A stretch of DNA of 64,000 bases from Basidiobolus meristosporus CBS 931.73 (GCA_002104905.1 MCFE01000033.1:124001-188000), one strand, 5' to 3'; positions 20,890-32,128 are shown, counted from the first letter of the stretch. Notes: generated by a model from the letters alone, not told the origin. A program made the numbers and translations.

Positions 20890-21059
20890 GCTATAAGATT
20901 GGTGGCAGATTCAGGTTAATAAGATTTGGTGGAGAGCAGGATATACTGGTAGTATACTTGTTTAATGATAGCCCATCAAGTACCAAGCAAAAGTTATATT
21001 CATACACACCTTCAAAGACACATTGACTTTTCAGCTGTTTGCAATGCCAGCCATCAAAT
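20890..21059 (-). pseudogene. tnp2 transposase fragment, second copy
   Basis: The minus strand reads EGVYEYNFCLVLDGLSLNK and LINLNLPPIL, matching the 5957-6175 block (EGMYDQ...LDGISLNQ...LINLNLLPIL). The sequence is interrupted by a copia LTR starting at 21060 exactly where the left-hand copy reads on. Confidence 0.6.
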
Positions 21060-21392
21060 TGTTGTAAAAATTTGTAATTTCACCTTAATATTCACCTAAC
21101 CTAGTCACTTAGATCATTACCCTCAAATTCTAGAGAATACTGACCAAATTCCTTGTTGGGATTTACTTAGAATATATACCCAGAACATGAAAATTCTCAA
21201 AGCTGTCCAAACAGCCCCAAACTTTGCACACATGTTCTTGAGATTTTGCTTAACCTATTTTGCATGTTTGTAATGCCACAACCATGTAAAAGTATAAATA
21301 CTACTTTTACATTCAATAAATTGTTAAGTGAAAACCACATAATCTACTTGTCCTCCCAATTCACTTCCAATATCTCCAGGACTCTTACAACA
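21060..21392 (+). mobile_element. Solo copia LTR (333 bp) in tnp2 debris
   Basis: The ends TGTTGTAAAAATT and CTTACAACA match the family LTR, with a small internal deletion where the other LTRs read CACCAAAATACCAGG. The flanks share only AAAT (21056-21059 and 21393-21396), so a 5-bp duplication is not clear. No interior is attached. Confidence 0.8.
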
Positions 21393-21732
21393 AAATGGCA
21401 AAAGTACTTGTGGTTGATTAATATTGAGTATGGCAAGAATGTGAGTAATGCTTTCCTCCTACAGAGATGGAATCCTGGCAAGCTGGACCCCTCACAATGG
21501 TGCTATTATTGGGTAAAAATGCCTTACAACTATTGATGTATGATTGCATCAAGCCTGTCTTTGGGACATATGCTGCTAGTGGTATTATGTGGGCCCATTT
21601 ACATCATGTAGATGTCAAGTTGTATCCCAGAAAATTTACCACAAGCAGTACTGTCATACATATTACAACACAATCATATTATCCACAATTCCAACATAGT
21701 CAAAGCCAAGTTGGACTTGAGAACCTTGGCTA
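21393..21732. other. Short unassigned stretch at the edge of the transposon island
   Basis: A segment near 21470-21505 (GGCAAGCTGGACCCCTCACAATGGTGC) loosely repeats one near 20850-20880, so it is still repeat debris. No gene is seen. Confidence 0.35.
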
Positions 21733-22430
21733 GCATCTGAGCTCTGTTATCTCTAATCACATTACCCACCAAGTTTGGACTGGTCAAAGTTAATGGTCTT
21801 GGGTGCCTTGGCCAATGCCTAAGCGCTGTTGTCTCCAATCCAGCTATTGTACAAGTATAAAGAGGTCAGAGTTGAGTTGACATTGAACACCTCATCCAGC
21901 GCCTGAGCTCTGTTGTCTCCAATCAGTTCGTTGTGCAGGTTCAAAGCAGAGTCGAGTTGGTCTAGAGCGCTTCAATCAGTGCCTGAACTCCATTGCGAGA
22001 GATCAGGTTGCTACCGAAGTACAAAGTGGTCAGAGTCGAGCTGATTCTGAGTGCATTAGCAGTCTCCGATCGAGTTGTTGTGAAGGTACAAAGTGGTTAG
22101 CGAGGGGTTAGTCTCGAGCACCTCAGCCAGCACCTGAGCCCCGCTATTCTTGATCTTTTTGCTGACCAAGCTGAATTGGACTTGAGTGCCAGATTCAACG
22201 CCAGTCCTCCGTCACGTCCAATCTTGTTGCGTACAAATTTAGTGTGGTCAGACCAGAGCTAGTGCTGAGCATTGGATTTAATTGAATTACCCCAAAAGTC
22301 CAATATATGGCCAAAGTTGAGTTGATTTCAAGTGCCTGCCACAGCGCCTGAGCTCCGCTGTCCACAACCCTACACCTTGGCACCATCATACATATTTCAA
22401 AAAGCCTCCAAATCCACCTTTTACGCATTT
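21733..22430 (-). pseudogene. Decayed RNI-type leucine-rich-repeat gene
   Basis: On the minus strand the words GDNRAQAL, NSTLT and LYL recur about every 28 codons. The plus-strand marker GCCTGAGCTCTGTTGTCTCC or close variants starts at 21733, 21817, 21901, 21981, 22053, 22130 and about 22345, the first three exactly 84 bp apart. This is the ribonuclease-inhibitor class of leucine-rich repeat, often expanded in zygomycete-grade fungi. The later spacings of 80, 72 and 77 bp, together with in-frame stops, show frame loss. The best surviving piece is 22195-22428. Confidence 0.65.
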
Positions 22431-23112
22431 GTGGTCAGGTCTAAATCTCAGTGGTTTGAGCATTAAAACATCTATTTCATTTTATGCTTGCTTTCACTGT
22501 CGCCTTTTTCCTCTTGTCTCCTCATGATATTCCACACTTCTATAACAGCTTTGGAGAATGAAAGTAGCAAGTTTCGGTGTATCACATACAGAAAGTATGT
22601 CAAAGAAAACTTGATACGTGTCAGCATTGCTATGGAATCAATTCCAAAGTAGGCAAGAACGAATCCATGTGGTTTCCCAGAATACGGAATTCAGCCTGGC
22701 AGAATTACCGACACGGGCCATCGCAAACATTCACGGTTACTGTTTCATTTTGTTTGGGTTGAAAGAAGATGACCTTCGTAGAAGGCCACTACAAAAATTA
22801 CTTTCCCGACTTCTTCAAGTCGTGAAAGTGGGGTATTGGTAGTAGTTTTCAATCAGCAATAACCCAACCTCAGTTGAAACTTCACAGGTGTGGGTATACC
22901 AATGCACAAGGATGTCGTACCCCGATGCAGGTGGGGGAATCTTTATAGCGAGCGGAGATTGACCGATGTTTATGGGATTCCAGAGGGGGCCGAGAAATCG
23001 ACCATGAGATTTGTTTCACCCGAGCTGGAACTGGGGACGGGGGACGGGGGATCGATTTCTATCGTGTCCCTTTTCAGCCTTCCACCGGCATTCTTACGCA
23101 GATTTTTTCAAC
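22431..23112. other. Upstream region of ARP8, nothing recognised
   Basis: Base composition and CpG content have returned to host level. Short open frames overlap at random, and no splice-joined gene, tRNA or element end could be supported. The last 150 bp presumably include the ARP8 promoter. Confidence 0.4.
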
Positions 23113-25782
23113 ATGCCACCTAAAGGTTGGCGCAGAGGAAAAGACGACGACTTGGATTCGGTCACCACCGGGATGGAGTCCGAGATTTACCCCGAACCCG
23201 ACCTTAACCCTGGTCAGAGTGAACAGGCTCAGAGCCTACGGTACACCTCCGTCCCCATCGCAACCTTGCTGCAAACCCGTAACGTGACCTCCACCTACCT
23301 ACGTACGGAGAAAACCTACCTGTTGCCTCCGGAAACGAAGTCGGAACCGATGGCGGTAGAGACCGAACCGGTACGACACTCGAGATCCGTTTTCGGTCAC
23401 TCAACCCGGATTAACCTTTGCTAATGTTTACAGACTGATGAGATGGAGGTGGATTCGGAGGAGAAGGAGAAGGAGACCCCGATCTCCGGTGTTTCCGAGC
23501 GCTCGGAGGAAAGTGAGGAGGAGGAAGAGGAAGAGGAAGAAGTAGAGGAGAAGATCAGTGGGCCTGGTTCCGACGTCATCGTCATCCATCCTGGCTCCCG
23601 GTTTTTGCGTATTGGACGCGCCATCGACGCGTTTCCAAAGCAAATCCACCATTGTTTAGCTCGACGCATGAGAGTACCTATGTCGCCCCCGCCTTCGAAC
23701 ACTTCGGCCACTGGAAACGAAGGCGTGGTTGGCGGTAAACCGGGGACTGAGCAAAGCGGGGAAGCCGAGAGCGATGAGGAGGTATGCTGTTATGATATTC
23801 GCACCCGCCACGATCATTTAGGCTTACCCTTTCTCTAGGAGGATGACATGAAAGAGGACCTGTCCATCATTGAGGATGAGCTCAAGCAACGCATGAAAGC
23901 GGCCAAGAGACGCTCTGTGTACAACGCCAGATCTCAGGTCCTTTCCTTCAACTCGTCCTCAACGCCGAAACCATTCCTGATCACAACGACCCCTACAAAG
24001 TCGAATGGACGGATGTCTCTTCAGAACCCGAGTGCTTAATTGGCCAAAAGGTGATTGGCCACTTTACCCGTCGCACACGAGCTGCGCTAATCGAGCATGA
24101 CCATCCCTCTAGGCCTTACGCATACCTCAGCTCTATCCGAACTATCGACTGACCTATCCAATACAGAATGGAGCCTTCAACACACACGACTACACCTCGG
24201 TGAAAGAGGTGGTGGCAGACCTGGAAGCAATTTGGCGCATGGCGATCGAAGAAGAGCTGGAGATAGCAGCCAAAGAGTTCCCGGTATGCTCTGCGGCATC
24301 TCTTTGGATGGATGGTGGGGCTAACAAGTTTTGTAGAATTACAACGTTGTTCTGGTCATCCCTGACCTGTACCAGAAAGCCTACGTGACGGAGTTGGTAA
24401 ATATGCTGCTGAACGATATGCGCTTCAAAGGGGTCCTGATCCACCAGGTAAGGTGTAGACCGCGTTACCAGGTCAGGCCGGAAGATTAACATCTGGTCTA
24501 GGAGTCCGTCATGGCGACGTTTGGCGCGGGAATGTCCACAGCGTGCATTGTTGATATTGGTGCGCAGAAGATCAGCGTGACTTGCGTCGAGGATGGGATG
24601 TGCATACCAGATTCCAGGTTGGTGCACTGGTTGTCTACATCGCCGGTAATGAATGTGCTAACAGAAGATGACAAGGGTGCGTCTGAACTTCGGTGGCGAC
24701 AACGTGACCACTTTCTTCATGAAGTTGCTCAAGAGAAACCAATTCCCTTACTCGGAGTTCGATATGTCCCACTACTATGACTGGCTTTTGGCTGAGGAGC
24801 TTAAGGAAAAGTACTGCACCATGAGCGAGGTAGGGAGATGCTAGATGGTAGTCAGATAAGGTAGCAGCAGCTAAGCTTTCTTTTAGGCCGAGATCAGCGT
24901 TCATGTGGCGGATTTCTTCGTCAGAGTGCCGAACAAGACCGCTAGAAAGTATCAGCTGAAGCTTTATGATGAAGTCATCTTGGCGCCCATGGTAAGTCCA
25001 CCATGTCACTCATTCTGGGTGAATCCATCACTTAATCCCACATCCAGAGCCTGTTCTTCCCACAAGTACTGCACGTGGAGTCCCCTGCCAAGCCAAACTA
25101 TCTATCATATCCAGCCGACGATGGATACGACGAGCTCATGGACAAACCTATCTCGGTTGGTTCCCTTTGATGCGTATCTTCCATACACTGACACTAATCG
25201 AGTCACTAGAATGGCCCCTCGACACCGTTTTCCAAATCAAAGATAATGAGCGCCAATTCGGCCGTTTCTTCACCCCAACCCTTTACTCCACAAAGCAGTA
25301 CGATGGACGGCGTCGACACCCCCATATCAATTGCCGGCACAAGCGAGAAGGACGAAAGACTGTACGAAATCACGACCCCCGAAGAACAAGTGATCGGCCT
25401 GGACAGTGCAGTCCTAAAGAGCATCAGTGATTCTGGATTAGGGGAGCACAAAAGGCTGTTCACGAGCATTGTGTTTACGGGTGGTGGCGGCTTGATCAAC
25501 GGATTTAACAGAATGTTGGAGGACAAGTAAGTATGGTTTCGAGCTTCTCACCCTATTACATGGTCATTGATGAGCATCCACAGAATTCAAGAGGCCAGGC
25601 CAGGCCTTGAAAAGGTAGAAGTCCTCCCTGCACCTAGAGAGATTGATCCCAGATTATTGTCGTGGAAAGGAGGCTCTGTATTTAGCAAGCTTGACTCTGC
25701 CAAGGAACTATTCATATCAGAGTGGGAGTGGAGACATTTGGGAACCCGAATTCTCAGAGAAAAATGTTTATTCGTTTGGTAG
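23113..25782 (+). CDS. ARP8: Actin-related protein 8, INO80 remodelling complex subunit
   Basis: Arp8 is a nuclear actin-fold subunit that helps the INO80 complex bind nucleosomes. Ten exons are inferred: 23113-23370, 23434-23781, 23839-24283, 24337-24447, 24502-24617, 24676-24829, 24887-24991, 25048-25155, 25210-25526 and 25584-25782. Diagnostic segments are VIVIHPGSRFLRIGRA (exon 2), GHFTRRTRAALIEHDHPSRP and NTHDYTSVKEV (exon 3), DIGAQKISVTCVEDG (exon 5) and FTGGGGLINGF (exon 9). An acidic Glu run occupies exon 2, as in many Arp8 N-termini. Exon 3 is out of frame twice, near 23966 and near 24148; at each a single missing base in a short G run would restore the family sequence. Arp8 is normally single copy and needed, so assembly error is the likeliest cause. 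It converges with the next gene. Confidence 0.88.
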
Positions 25783-26010
25783 TTGCTTTTTCTGCGTCAG
25801 TCACTCGACCCTTTGTAGATGTATACATTGAACCCACATTGAACCCTGTACCTTTTAACAAAGCCCCTCGTTTTTTGAATAAATGGCCTGCTCATTCGTA
25901 GCCATCCGATCCTCTATGACTGGGCCGATTGTTCGTTAGTCGACTTCAGGAACTGGAAGTGGTGTGTGAATCTGGATACAAGTGGTGAGCACGATATTGT
26001 GAATACTATG

Positions 26011-26521
26011 CTACGAATGGTGCCCCTTTACCAGTTCCGACGCTTGAAGCCAGTCCATCGCTTTGATAACTGCGTTGTTCGAGGGGGTGGGTTCAGTATC
26101 ATGAGCCCAGACTTGGAATTGCTCAAATTTCCTTGTCGCGCGCCATGTCCGCCCCTCCTCTTCGTAATTTTTGGCTTCTCTAAAGACATATCCTAGGATA
26201 GATATGTTTAGTCGGTCAGAACGCGAATACCCCAGCGTACTAACAGAACAGTACCTTTGTAGCCCTCGGGAAGTGCCACATTCGTAGCCTTCAGCATGCG
26301 GCCGCGAAAGCTGGAAGTGCTACCTTAAGCTACACATATTAGACTAGGCAAGGGGAACGGCTCCTCAGAAAAGCTACTCTACCCGATTCAGGCTCGGTGG
26401 TTTGTATGAAGAACCCCTCGACCTTGGCAGCCCCGTCATATTCTATCTTACAGGGTAGCAAGTGTAAACCATTGCTAGTTTCGGCAGTGTTCACTGAGTC
26501 CGCGGAGATGTGGATATCCAT
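26011..26521 (-). CDS. RNH203: Ribonuclease H2 subunit C
   Basis: RNase H2 removes ribonucleotides from DNA and RNA of RNA:DNA hybrids in the nucleus. Subunit C is a non-catalytic scaffold that pairs with subunit B. Three exons on the minus strand (26521-26383, 26323-26255, 26192-26011) give 129 aa. The first carries HLLPCKIEYDGAAKV, the second FRGRMLKATNVALPEGYKG and the third VWAHDTEP...AMDWLQASELV, the standard landmarks (LPC.I.Y.G.A.V, FRGR.L.G, LP..Y.G, W.HD..P, WL). Introns are 59 and 62 nt with GT-AG ends and the phases agree. The gene is divergent from SDS22, with 226 bp between start codons. Confidence 0.82.
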
Positions 26522-26747
26522 GCTCACTTCTTTCTCGTGGTGGGAAAACGAGCAACGGCCACATCGCCGAATCCAATGCGTGATAAAATGGCCCATGTTT
26601 TTATTTGGATGCGAGGAATACATACTGCCGATCCGAATTGGCTGGGCAGTGATGGATTTTCGGGATCCGTGAATTTCATAATGAAGCTAGCTGAATTGGA
26701 ATCGCCGAATCATCCTTTCATTATTCCCAAGCCAATCTTTCGTCAGC

Positions 26748-28118
26748 ATGTCCGAGACTAATAACGAGGGGTCTTTCCTGGAAGAAGTTCCTTCGGATGT
26801 TGAAGTAACCCCGGTTTGGAACGAGCACTCAGCTGTTGCAACAGTCGAACTCATATCTTTCTTTCACCACAGACCCTGGAGCTCACGCATTCAAGAATCA
26901 CCGACCTCCCAAGTTTGGGTTTAGACCGATTCAAGCAGCTCAAGGTTTGCCAAGAATTCGAGCCTCGAACACCTCCCCAACAGACTCTCACGCACATTGA
27001 ATCTCATACAGTCCCTGTGTTTCCGGCAAAACTTGATAGAGAAGATCGAATCCTTGGACGAACTTGTACAGCTGGAAGAACTCGATTTCTACGACAACCG
27101 ACTCTCACGCATCGAGAACCTGGAGACTCTTGTGAACCTGGAGTAAGAGCATCTCCTTCGACCCCCTTCCTGAAGCCTGTCGCTGAAACCCATTTGCTTT
27201 CAGAACGCTCGATTTGTCCTTCAACGGCATCAAGCACATCAAGAATCTCGAGAACCTCACCAAGCTGGTAAACCTGTATTTCGTGAGCAACAAGATCGCA
27301 AAGATCCAAGGGCTGGATACTCTTGTGAATGTCACCAACCTGGAGCTTGGCGCCAACCGGATTAGGGTATATGGGCAGGGTTTCGTCGCCACAGTGGATC
27401 ACCCTTTGCTAACCCGTCAGATCAGACCATCGAAAACCTAGATTATCTAGTTAACCTGGAGCAGCTCTGGCTGGGTAAAAATAAGATCACCCAATTCCAG
27501 GTAACTGCGCCTGTGTCACTCCGTTCAAACAAGCATCTGTGCTAATGATTGTCTCCGCTGCAGAATCTGGGCGCGCTACGAAACCTGAAGATCCTTAGTA
27601 TTCAGAGCAATCGATTGACCAAGATCGAAGGGTTGGAACAGCTGGTCAATTTGGAGGAGCTCTACCTGAGCCACAACGGGGTTGAAAAGATCGAGGGACT
27701 AGAGAACAATGTATGTATTCCAATACCCCCACTGTGTCGTTGATCTTTGGTAACCTTTCGTACTAGACGAAGCTTAGGGTTCTGGATGTGTCCAACAACC
27801 GAGTGAGTAAGCTGGAGAACCTCTCACATCTGACGCAGCTCGAGGAATTCTGGGTAACAGCGAGCATTGAACACCCCGAAGCGGGCCCAAGCTAATGTCC
27901 AGTTGATCGATCTCTAGGCTAGCTACAATCAGATCTCCTCATTTGAGGACTTGGAGAGCTGCTTCCGCAACACCACCACCCTAACGACCGTTTATCTCGA
28001 GGGAAACCCTATGCACAGGGAAAATGCCGCCACTTACAGACTGAAGGTCAAGCTGGCGCTACCCAATCTTGAGCAGATCGACGCCACCCTTTGTAACACC
28101 TCCACCTCTCCCCGATAG
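26748..28118 (+). CDS. SDS22: SDS22, protein phosphatase 1 regulatory subunit 7
   Basis: Sds22 binds the type 1 phosphatase catalytic subunit and controls its assembly and mitotic function. Eight exons are inferred (26748-26813, 26873-26944, 27012-27142, 27204-27366, 27426-27500, 27564-27710, 27767-27853, 27918-28118), giving 313 aa, near the usual length. The body is a run of 22-residue SDS22-type leucine-rich repeats, such as LEELDFYDNRLSRIENLETL, NLYFVSNKIAKIQGLDTL and LKILSIQSNRLTKIEGLEQL, followed by the C-terminal LRR cap (YLEGNPM...YRLKVKLALPNLEQIDA). The N-terminus is short and acidic. All introns are 54-67 nt. Confidence 0.92.
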
Positions 28119-28340
28119 ATATGCAATGTATCAAGACATTAAACCATTAAACTGTTTTCATGCACTGAAATCAAATCAACATTTAGCCAAGATACGGGAT
28201 CAATGAAAAAAAGTGTGCGTTTTTTTTTCACCGAAAATGGAGGAAAAATTTCCGCTCAGTTAGGCCAAGTGGTGGATTTTAAGCGTACTCTAGTTGCTCA
28301 CGTTAGTTCGTTTTCCCCTTCTCTCGTTTATTCTCTCAAC

Positions 28341-28598
28341 ATGCATTTGATGTACTATCTCGGTTCCGACGGCAAGCGCGTCTACACCCTCAAGAAGACC
28401 ACCCCCACCGGTGGAGTCACCAAATCTGCCCATCCTGGTAAGCAACCACTCTACACCCACCACCCACCTGCCGCTAGGTACTAACTTTCCCTTCCTACAG
28501 CCCGTTTCTCCCCTGACGACAAGTTCTCCCGTCACCGTGTCACCCTCAAGAAGCGTTTCGGCCTTCTCTTGACCCAGCATGCTGATTTCGAGTTGTAA
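28341..28598 (+). CDS. NOP10: H/ACA snoRNP subunit Nop10
   Basis: Nop10 is a small zinc-less core protein of the H/ACA particle that converts uridine to pseudouridine in rRNA and snRNA, and it touches the pseudouridine synthase Cbf5. Exons 28341-28437 and 28501-28598 encode 64 aa. [19 protein letters not shown] and [18 protein letters not shown] are near-identical to Nop10 from yeast to human. The intron (63 nt) splits Ala of the HPARF motif. The gene lies 222 bp after SDS22 on the same strand. Confidence 0.95.
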
Positions 28599-28978
28599 AC
28601 GAGCTACCTCGTTGAATTTTTTTTACTGCGAGAGCACCGAGGGAGAGGATCACAACGTCCGCACGGGGGCTGATGGTTTATTCCTTGGCGTTATTTCGAT
28701 ATCAGGAATACTGAATTGAAATTGTAAACTTTTTCCTCCCTTTGATCGATAGAGTACACCACACAATAAAGTACCAATTTTTTTTTGTTTCTGACAAATC
28801 CACCGGGTTCGTTCAAGTGGCGAGGTGAGATGGGCTGGGAAGGGATGCCAGTGAGGGGAGGGAGGAGAAGGGTAGTGTTGCGAAGGTGAAAAAGGGCACT
28901 CAAAAAATGGGAAAAATCGCTACGGTGGCATCCATTAACCACCCATATCGCACCTGACCCCCTTCTCCTGCTTCACCA
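28599..28978. other. NOP10-Gemin6 intergenic region
   Basis: This contains the NOP10 3' region and, with a CT-rich stretch near the right end, the likely Gemin6 promoter. No gene is seen. Confidence 0.4.
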
Positions 28979-29698
28979 ATGTCATCCATCAAACCAACGT
29001 GGCTAGCTTATGATTGTTCGTATATACTGGCAAATATCGGCTCCAAGGTTAGGGTCACGCTGAAGGAAGGGGGCATTGTCGAAGGAGGTCTTTTCAACCT
29101 TGACCCCAGCACGTACAGTTTATTTCTGATACAAAAGGTAAGCCGCAACTTAGGTATTGTACTTTCGTGGGTGGTGGGAGTGGCTGATCTGGGCTGCTTT
29201 AGATTCCCGACGAGACGGCGGAGTCGAGCAAGGGGAAAGTGCTAGTGATCTTGGAACACGCGGTGGCAAACTTGGAAAGTACGGGGTAGATTTGGTGGTG
29301 GATACGCTGGACAAGAAGGGTTAACCGTTTTCTGCTTCAAAATAGTTTTGGAAGGAGAGACACTGTTTTCGTCTGACCAGCTGTCTTCTCTGCTTCTGGA
29401 GGAAGTTGCAAAGTATGACCTGGGCAGCTCAGAGCTGGAAAGAAGGAAGGCGATACTAATGGAGCATCTCAAAGAGGTACTCCCACTCTTCATTCACTCT
29501 TTCCAACCTCACAACCTCACAACCTCAATATAATCCCTGTAGAGTCGAGTGCCCGCTATTACCACGCCTGAGGACCGGACCGTGCATATTATGGATAGCG
29601 CCCATGTGGACCCGCCCTATATTTCTACTTCAGTCCGATGCGATAACGATGTAGTGAAACAGAGAGTCCAAAAGATACTCACTTTCATAGAGTACTAA
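28979..29698 (+). CDS. GEMIN6: Gemin6, SMN complex subunit
   Basis: Gemin6 has an Sm-like fold and, with Gemin7, helps the SMN complex load Sm rings on spliceosomal snRNA in the cytoplasm. Exons 28979-29137, 29203-29278, 29346-29476 and 29543-29698 encode 173 aa. The N-terminal half has the Sm-like pattern SKVRVTLKEGGIVEGGLFNLDP...LFLIQ. The C-terminal half matches the Gemin6-specific domain: LERRKAILMEHLKESRVPAI, then DSAHVDPPY and VVKQRVQKIL (human: LEERKNSLKKWLEKNHIPI, LTIDPPY, ILSRVQDLI). The splice phases agree throughout. Budding yeast lacks it, so its presence argues for a lineage with a fuller SMN complex. Confidence 0.82.
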
Positions 29699-29834
29699 AT
29701 GATCGATTGATCCCAAAGATTGATCCCAAATAAACCTACCAATGATGAATTTTATTCCATAACACAAGCATACAAGCCTCCCTATTTACCCTTCGTCCCT
29801 GTTTCTTCGTTTTCCTTGCCCACCCAAGCTTGAC

Positions 29835-31101
29835 ATGACATTGACAGCTATCTGGGAGCTGGGCTTTGGTTCCCGGCCCATTTTGCCCACCGACAACCGC
29901 ACCTCCGAAGCGGACGTTCAGCACGTAGAGAACGAAATCCTCACCTCCATTGGCTTCTACAACACCCCCAATGAGAGTAAAGGTAAGCCGGCACACGCCG
30001 TAAGCCACCCTCGCCGTATCGTATTTGACTGAGTTCTCTAGAGCAGTATGAGAATATCTTCGGCCTCACCTCTGCGGTGACTTCTCTCGTGTTCAGCTCG
30101 TTTCTATCGTATCCCTTTATATCGATCCGAAACAGACACCAAGTACAGTGCTAAATACGGCCACAATAACGCACCATTCCCCCTCCTAACGTATCTCTCC
30201 CAAGGTGTTCCCTACCAAATCCCCCACATCCAACCATCCCTTCCAGAATCTGTCCGTCCTGAAGGAGGTGATACGTAAAGAAGGGCTAAGATCTTTGTGG
30301 GTCGGTTATGGAGCAGGACTTCTCTGTCAGAGCGCCTTTGTTGTGTACGAGACGGGTTGCAACGTAGTGAGTGTCACAGGTAACCGACTCCGCAGTAAGA
30401 GCGATTTCCCTCGTCGGGTTTGGGACTTGGGCATGGCTAGGTAAATGATAGCGTACAGGCCAGGAATTTGCGAGGCGAAAACTCACCCATATTTATCAAG
30501 TGTCCACTTCCTCCTATACATCCCGCTCTATCCATTCTACCGCACTTCGGTGTTGTTGCGCTTGGGCGGATACGAGGCCAACCGGCTGACGAGCAAAAGC
30601 GAAGTCACCAGCATCAAGAGGTTGACGTTGGATTTCTGGGGGAGCTTGCTTCGCCCGCGCGTCGACAGGATACCATGGACCACTCTGACCAGCGCCTACA
30701 TCCATCATTATATATTCGATTACGTCCAGGCAGCATGTCACCTGAGATTCTGCCGTCTTCTCCTCTCGACCAAAAAATCCAACAAGCGAGAAACCATGCT
30801 GCACAGCTTCTTCCCGGAGTTGGTGTGTGTCGTTGGGAGTCATCTGCTGGCTAGACTGATCACCTACCCCATGGAGACCATCGTCTACTCCTTGATCGCC
30901 CAGGACGGTCGTCTCACGGATACCAAATACACCAGTTTACTCCATTGCGCCCTCTCGATCTGGCGTGAGCGAGGATGGAGGGGGCTTTACTCGGGAATGA
31001 ACGGGTTCTTTGTCGAAGCTTGCGTGAGTTGGACGGTCCTGGAGGGGACATATTACATCTACACCGCCACCGCCAACTTTCTGGATTGGGTTTATCGCTA
31101 G
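29835..31101 (+). CDS. UGO1/SLC25A46-type mitochondrial carrier-like protein
   Basis: Proteins of this group are carrier-fold proteins of the mitochondrial outer membrane that act in fusion and lipid homeostasis, not transport across the inner membrane. Exons 29835-29982, 30042-30142, 30205-30440 and 30501-31101 give 361 aa. A degenerate carrier signature YPFISIRNRHQ ends exon 2. Exon 3 has EVIRKEGLRSLWVGYGAGLL and a segment like the LPREV...K region of SLC25A46. Exon 4 has MLHSFFPELV, LITYPMETIVYSLIAQ and WRGLYSGMNGFFVEA. The signature prolines and charges are weaker than in metabolite carriers, as expected for this subgroup. Confidence 0.75.
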
Positions 31102-31184
31102 ATCGTGTGCATTGCCCGTTAATAAAAGAAATCGAATTTATTAATACGTCTAAATGGAATGTTTATGAAGTTGTTGCATGGGAT

Positions 31185-31230
31185 GTGGGTGTGGGTGTGG
31201 GTGTAGGTGTAGGTGTAGGTGTGGATATGC
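31185..31230. repeat. G/T-rich hexamer microsatellite
   Basis: About seven tandem GTGGGT or GTAGGT units lie in the 3' flank between two convergent genes. It is simple sequence, not a telomere tract. Confidence 0.7.
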
Positions 31231-31249
31231 AGTTGTGGGTGGGTGGTGA

Positions 31250-32128
31250 TCAGTCCATCTTCTCAGTGGCACCCAAGGTCTGTATATCTTTCACCGTGGC
31301 ATAGCTGCGGTTATGGTACACGAGTGGAGCATCCCCAGCGTCCGAGGAGTTGTTTTCCACCTGAACCACTTCGCCCATCCAGACCTCATGATCACCCACG
31401 TTCAACACACGCTCCGTGGTGCAATGCAATGTAACGAGATTTCCGTTCAAAATTGGGTTCCCGTGGGGGCAGATACTGTGTGGGACCATTTCGAACGGAT
31501 CCTTGGGAAGGTTTGGGGTGGAGAAGGCGCGGCTGCATCGGACTTGTTCGGTGCCAAGTATGTTGACCACGAACCTGTTGGACTCGTGGAGGGTCTTGGA
31601 GAAACGGGACGGTGGCTTGACGCAAAAGGAAATGATCGGTGGTTTCAACGAGACTGAGGTGAACGAGCTGAGGGTGATGCCGACTTTCTCCGAGGGGTTT
31701 TGCGGATGCGCCGTTGTAACTACCACCACTACGGCGAGGTAAGAGGAGATCGGGGTTGGGTTAGGCCGGTGTCTTTCGGGAAGCGTGAAATAGGAATGGA
31801 AACTTGAGTTGAGCCTACCTGAAGATGCGAAATTGCGAAGAGCCAGACGAAGCTCTTGCGCTGTTGAATTGGTATCTAATAACAAGGGTTTCGGTTAATA
31901 GCCTGGTTTTGTAAAGTTTAGTATCCATTACAAGCTGCTCTTGGCAAAGTTGAGGGGGTAGTGAGTCAACTTGCACATACCAGTGTTGGCATTCTGAAAA
32001 CTGTTGGCAGCAGCCGTATGGATCGGGTGACTCCTACAGGAAGGGCGAGGGTACAGTGAATTCAACCAGAACTTGTGTCGAGGTAGACACGGCCTAGAGA
32101 GGGCCACAACACGGGTGAAAAGCGGCAT
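31250..32128 (-). CDS. Mitochondrial flavin-reductase-like (FMN-binding split-barrel) protein
   Basis: Three exons on the minus strand (32128-31981, 31875-31819, 31728-31250) encode 227 aa. The first exon is Arg/Ser/Pro-rich with no acidic residue before residue 40, a typical mitochondrial presequence. The rest is a Flavin_Reduct domain: LRNFASSVVVVTTAHP, then KVGITLSSFTSVSLKPPIISFCV, FVVNIL and DHEVWMGEVVQVE. Such proteins bind FMN and reduce free flavin with NAD(P)H or act with an unknown partner; the substrate cannot be told from sequence. The introns split codons in phase 1 and join exactly at the conserved FASS-VVVVTT strand, which supports the model. Confidence 0.8.

Noticed and set aside
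23434-23780. Glu-rich 131-codon frame as an independent acidic protein
   Set aside because: It carries the Arp8 words VIVIHPGSRFLRIGRA and joins exons 1 and 3 in phase, so it is exon 2 of ARP8.
31185-31230. Tandem G-rich hexamers as an internal telomere tract
   Set aside because: The unit GTGGGT/GTAGGT is short, impure and not TTAGGG. It is a simple microsatellite in a 3' flank.
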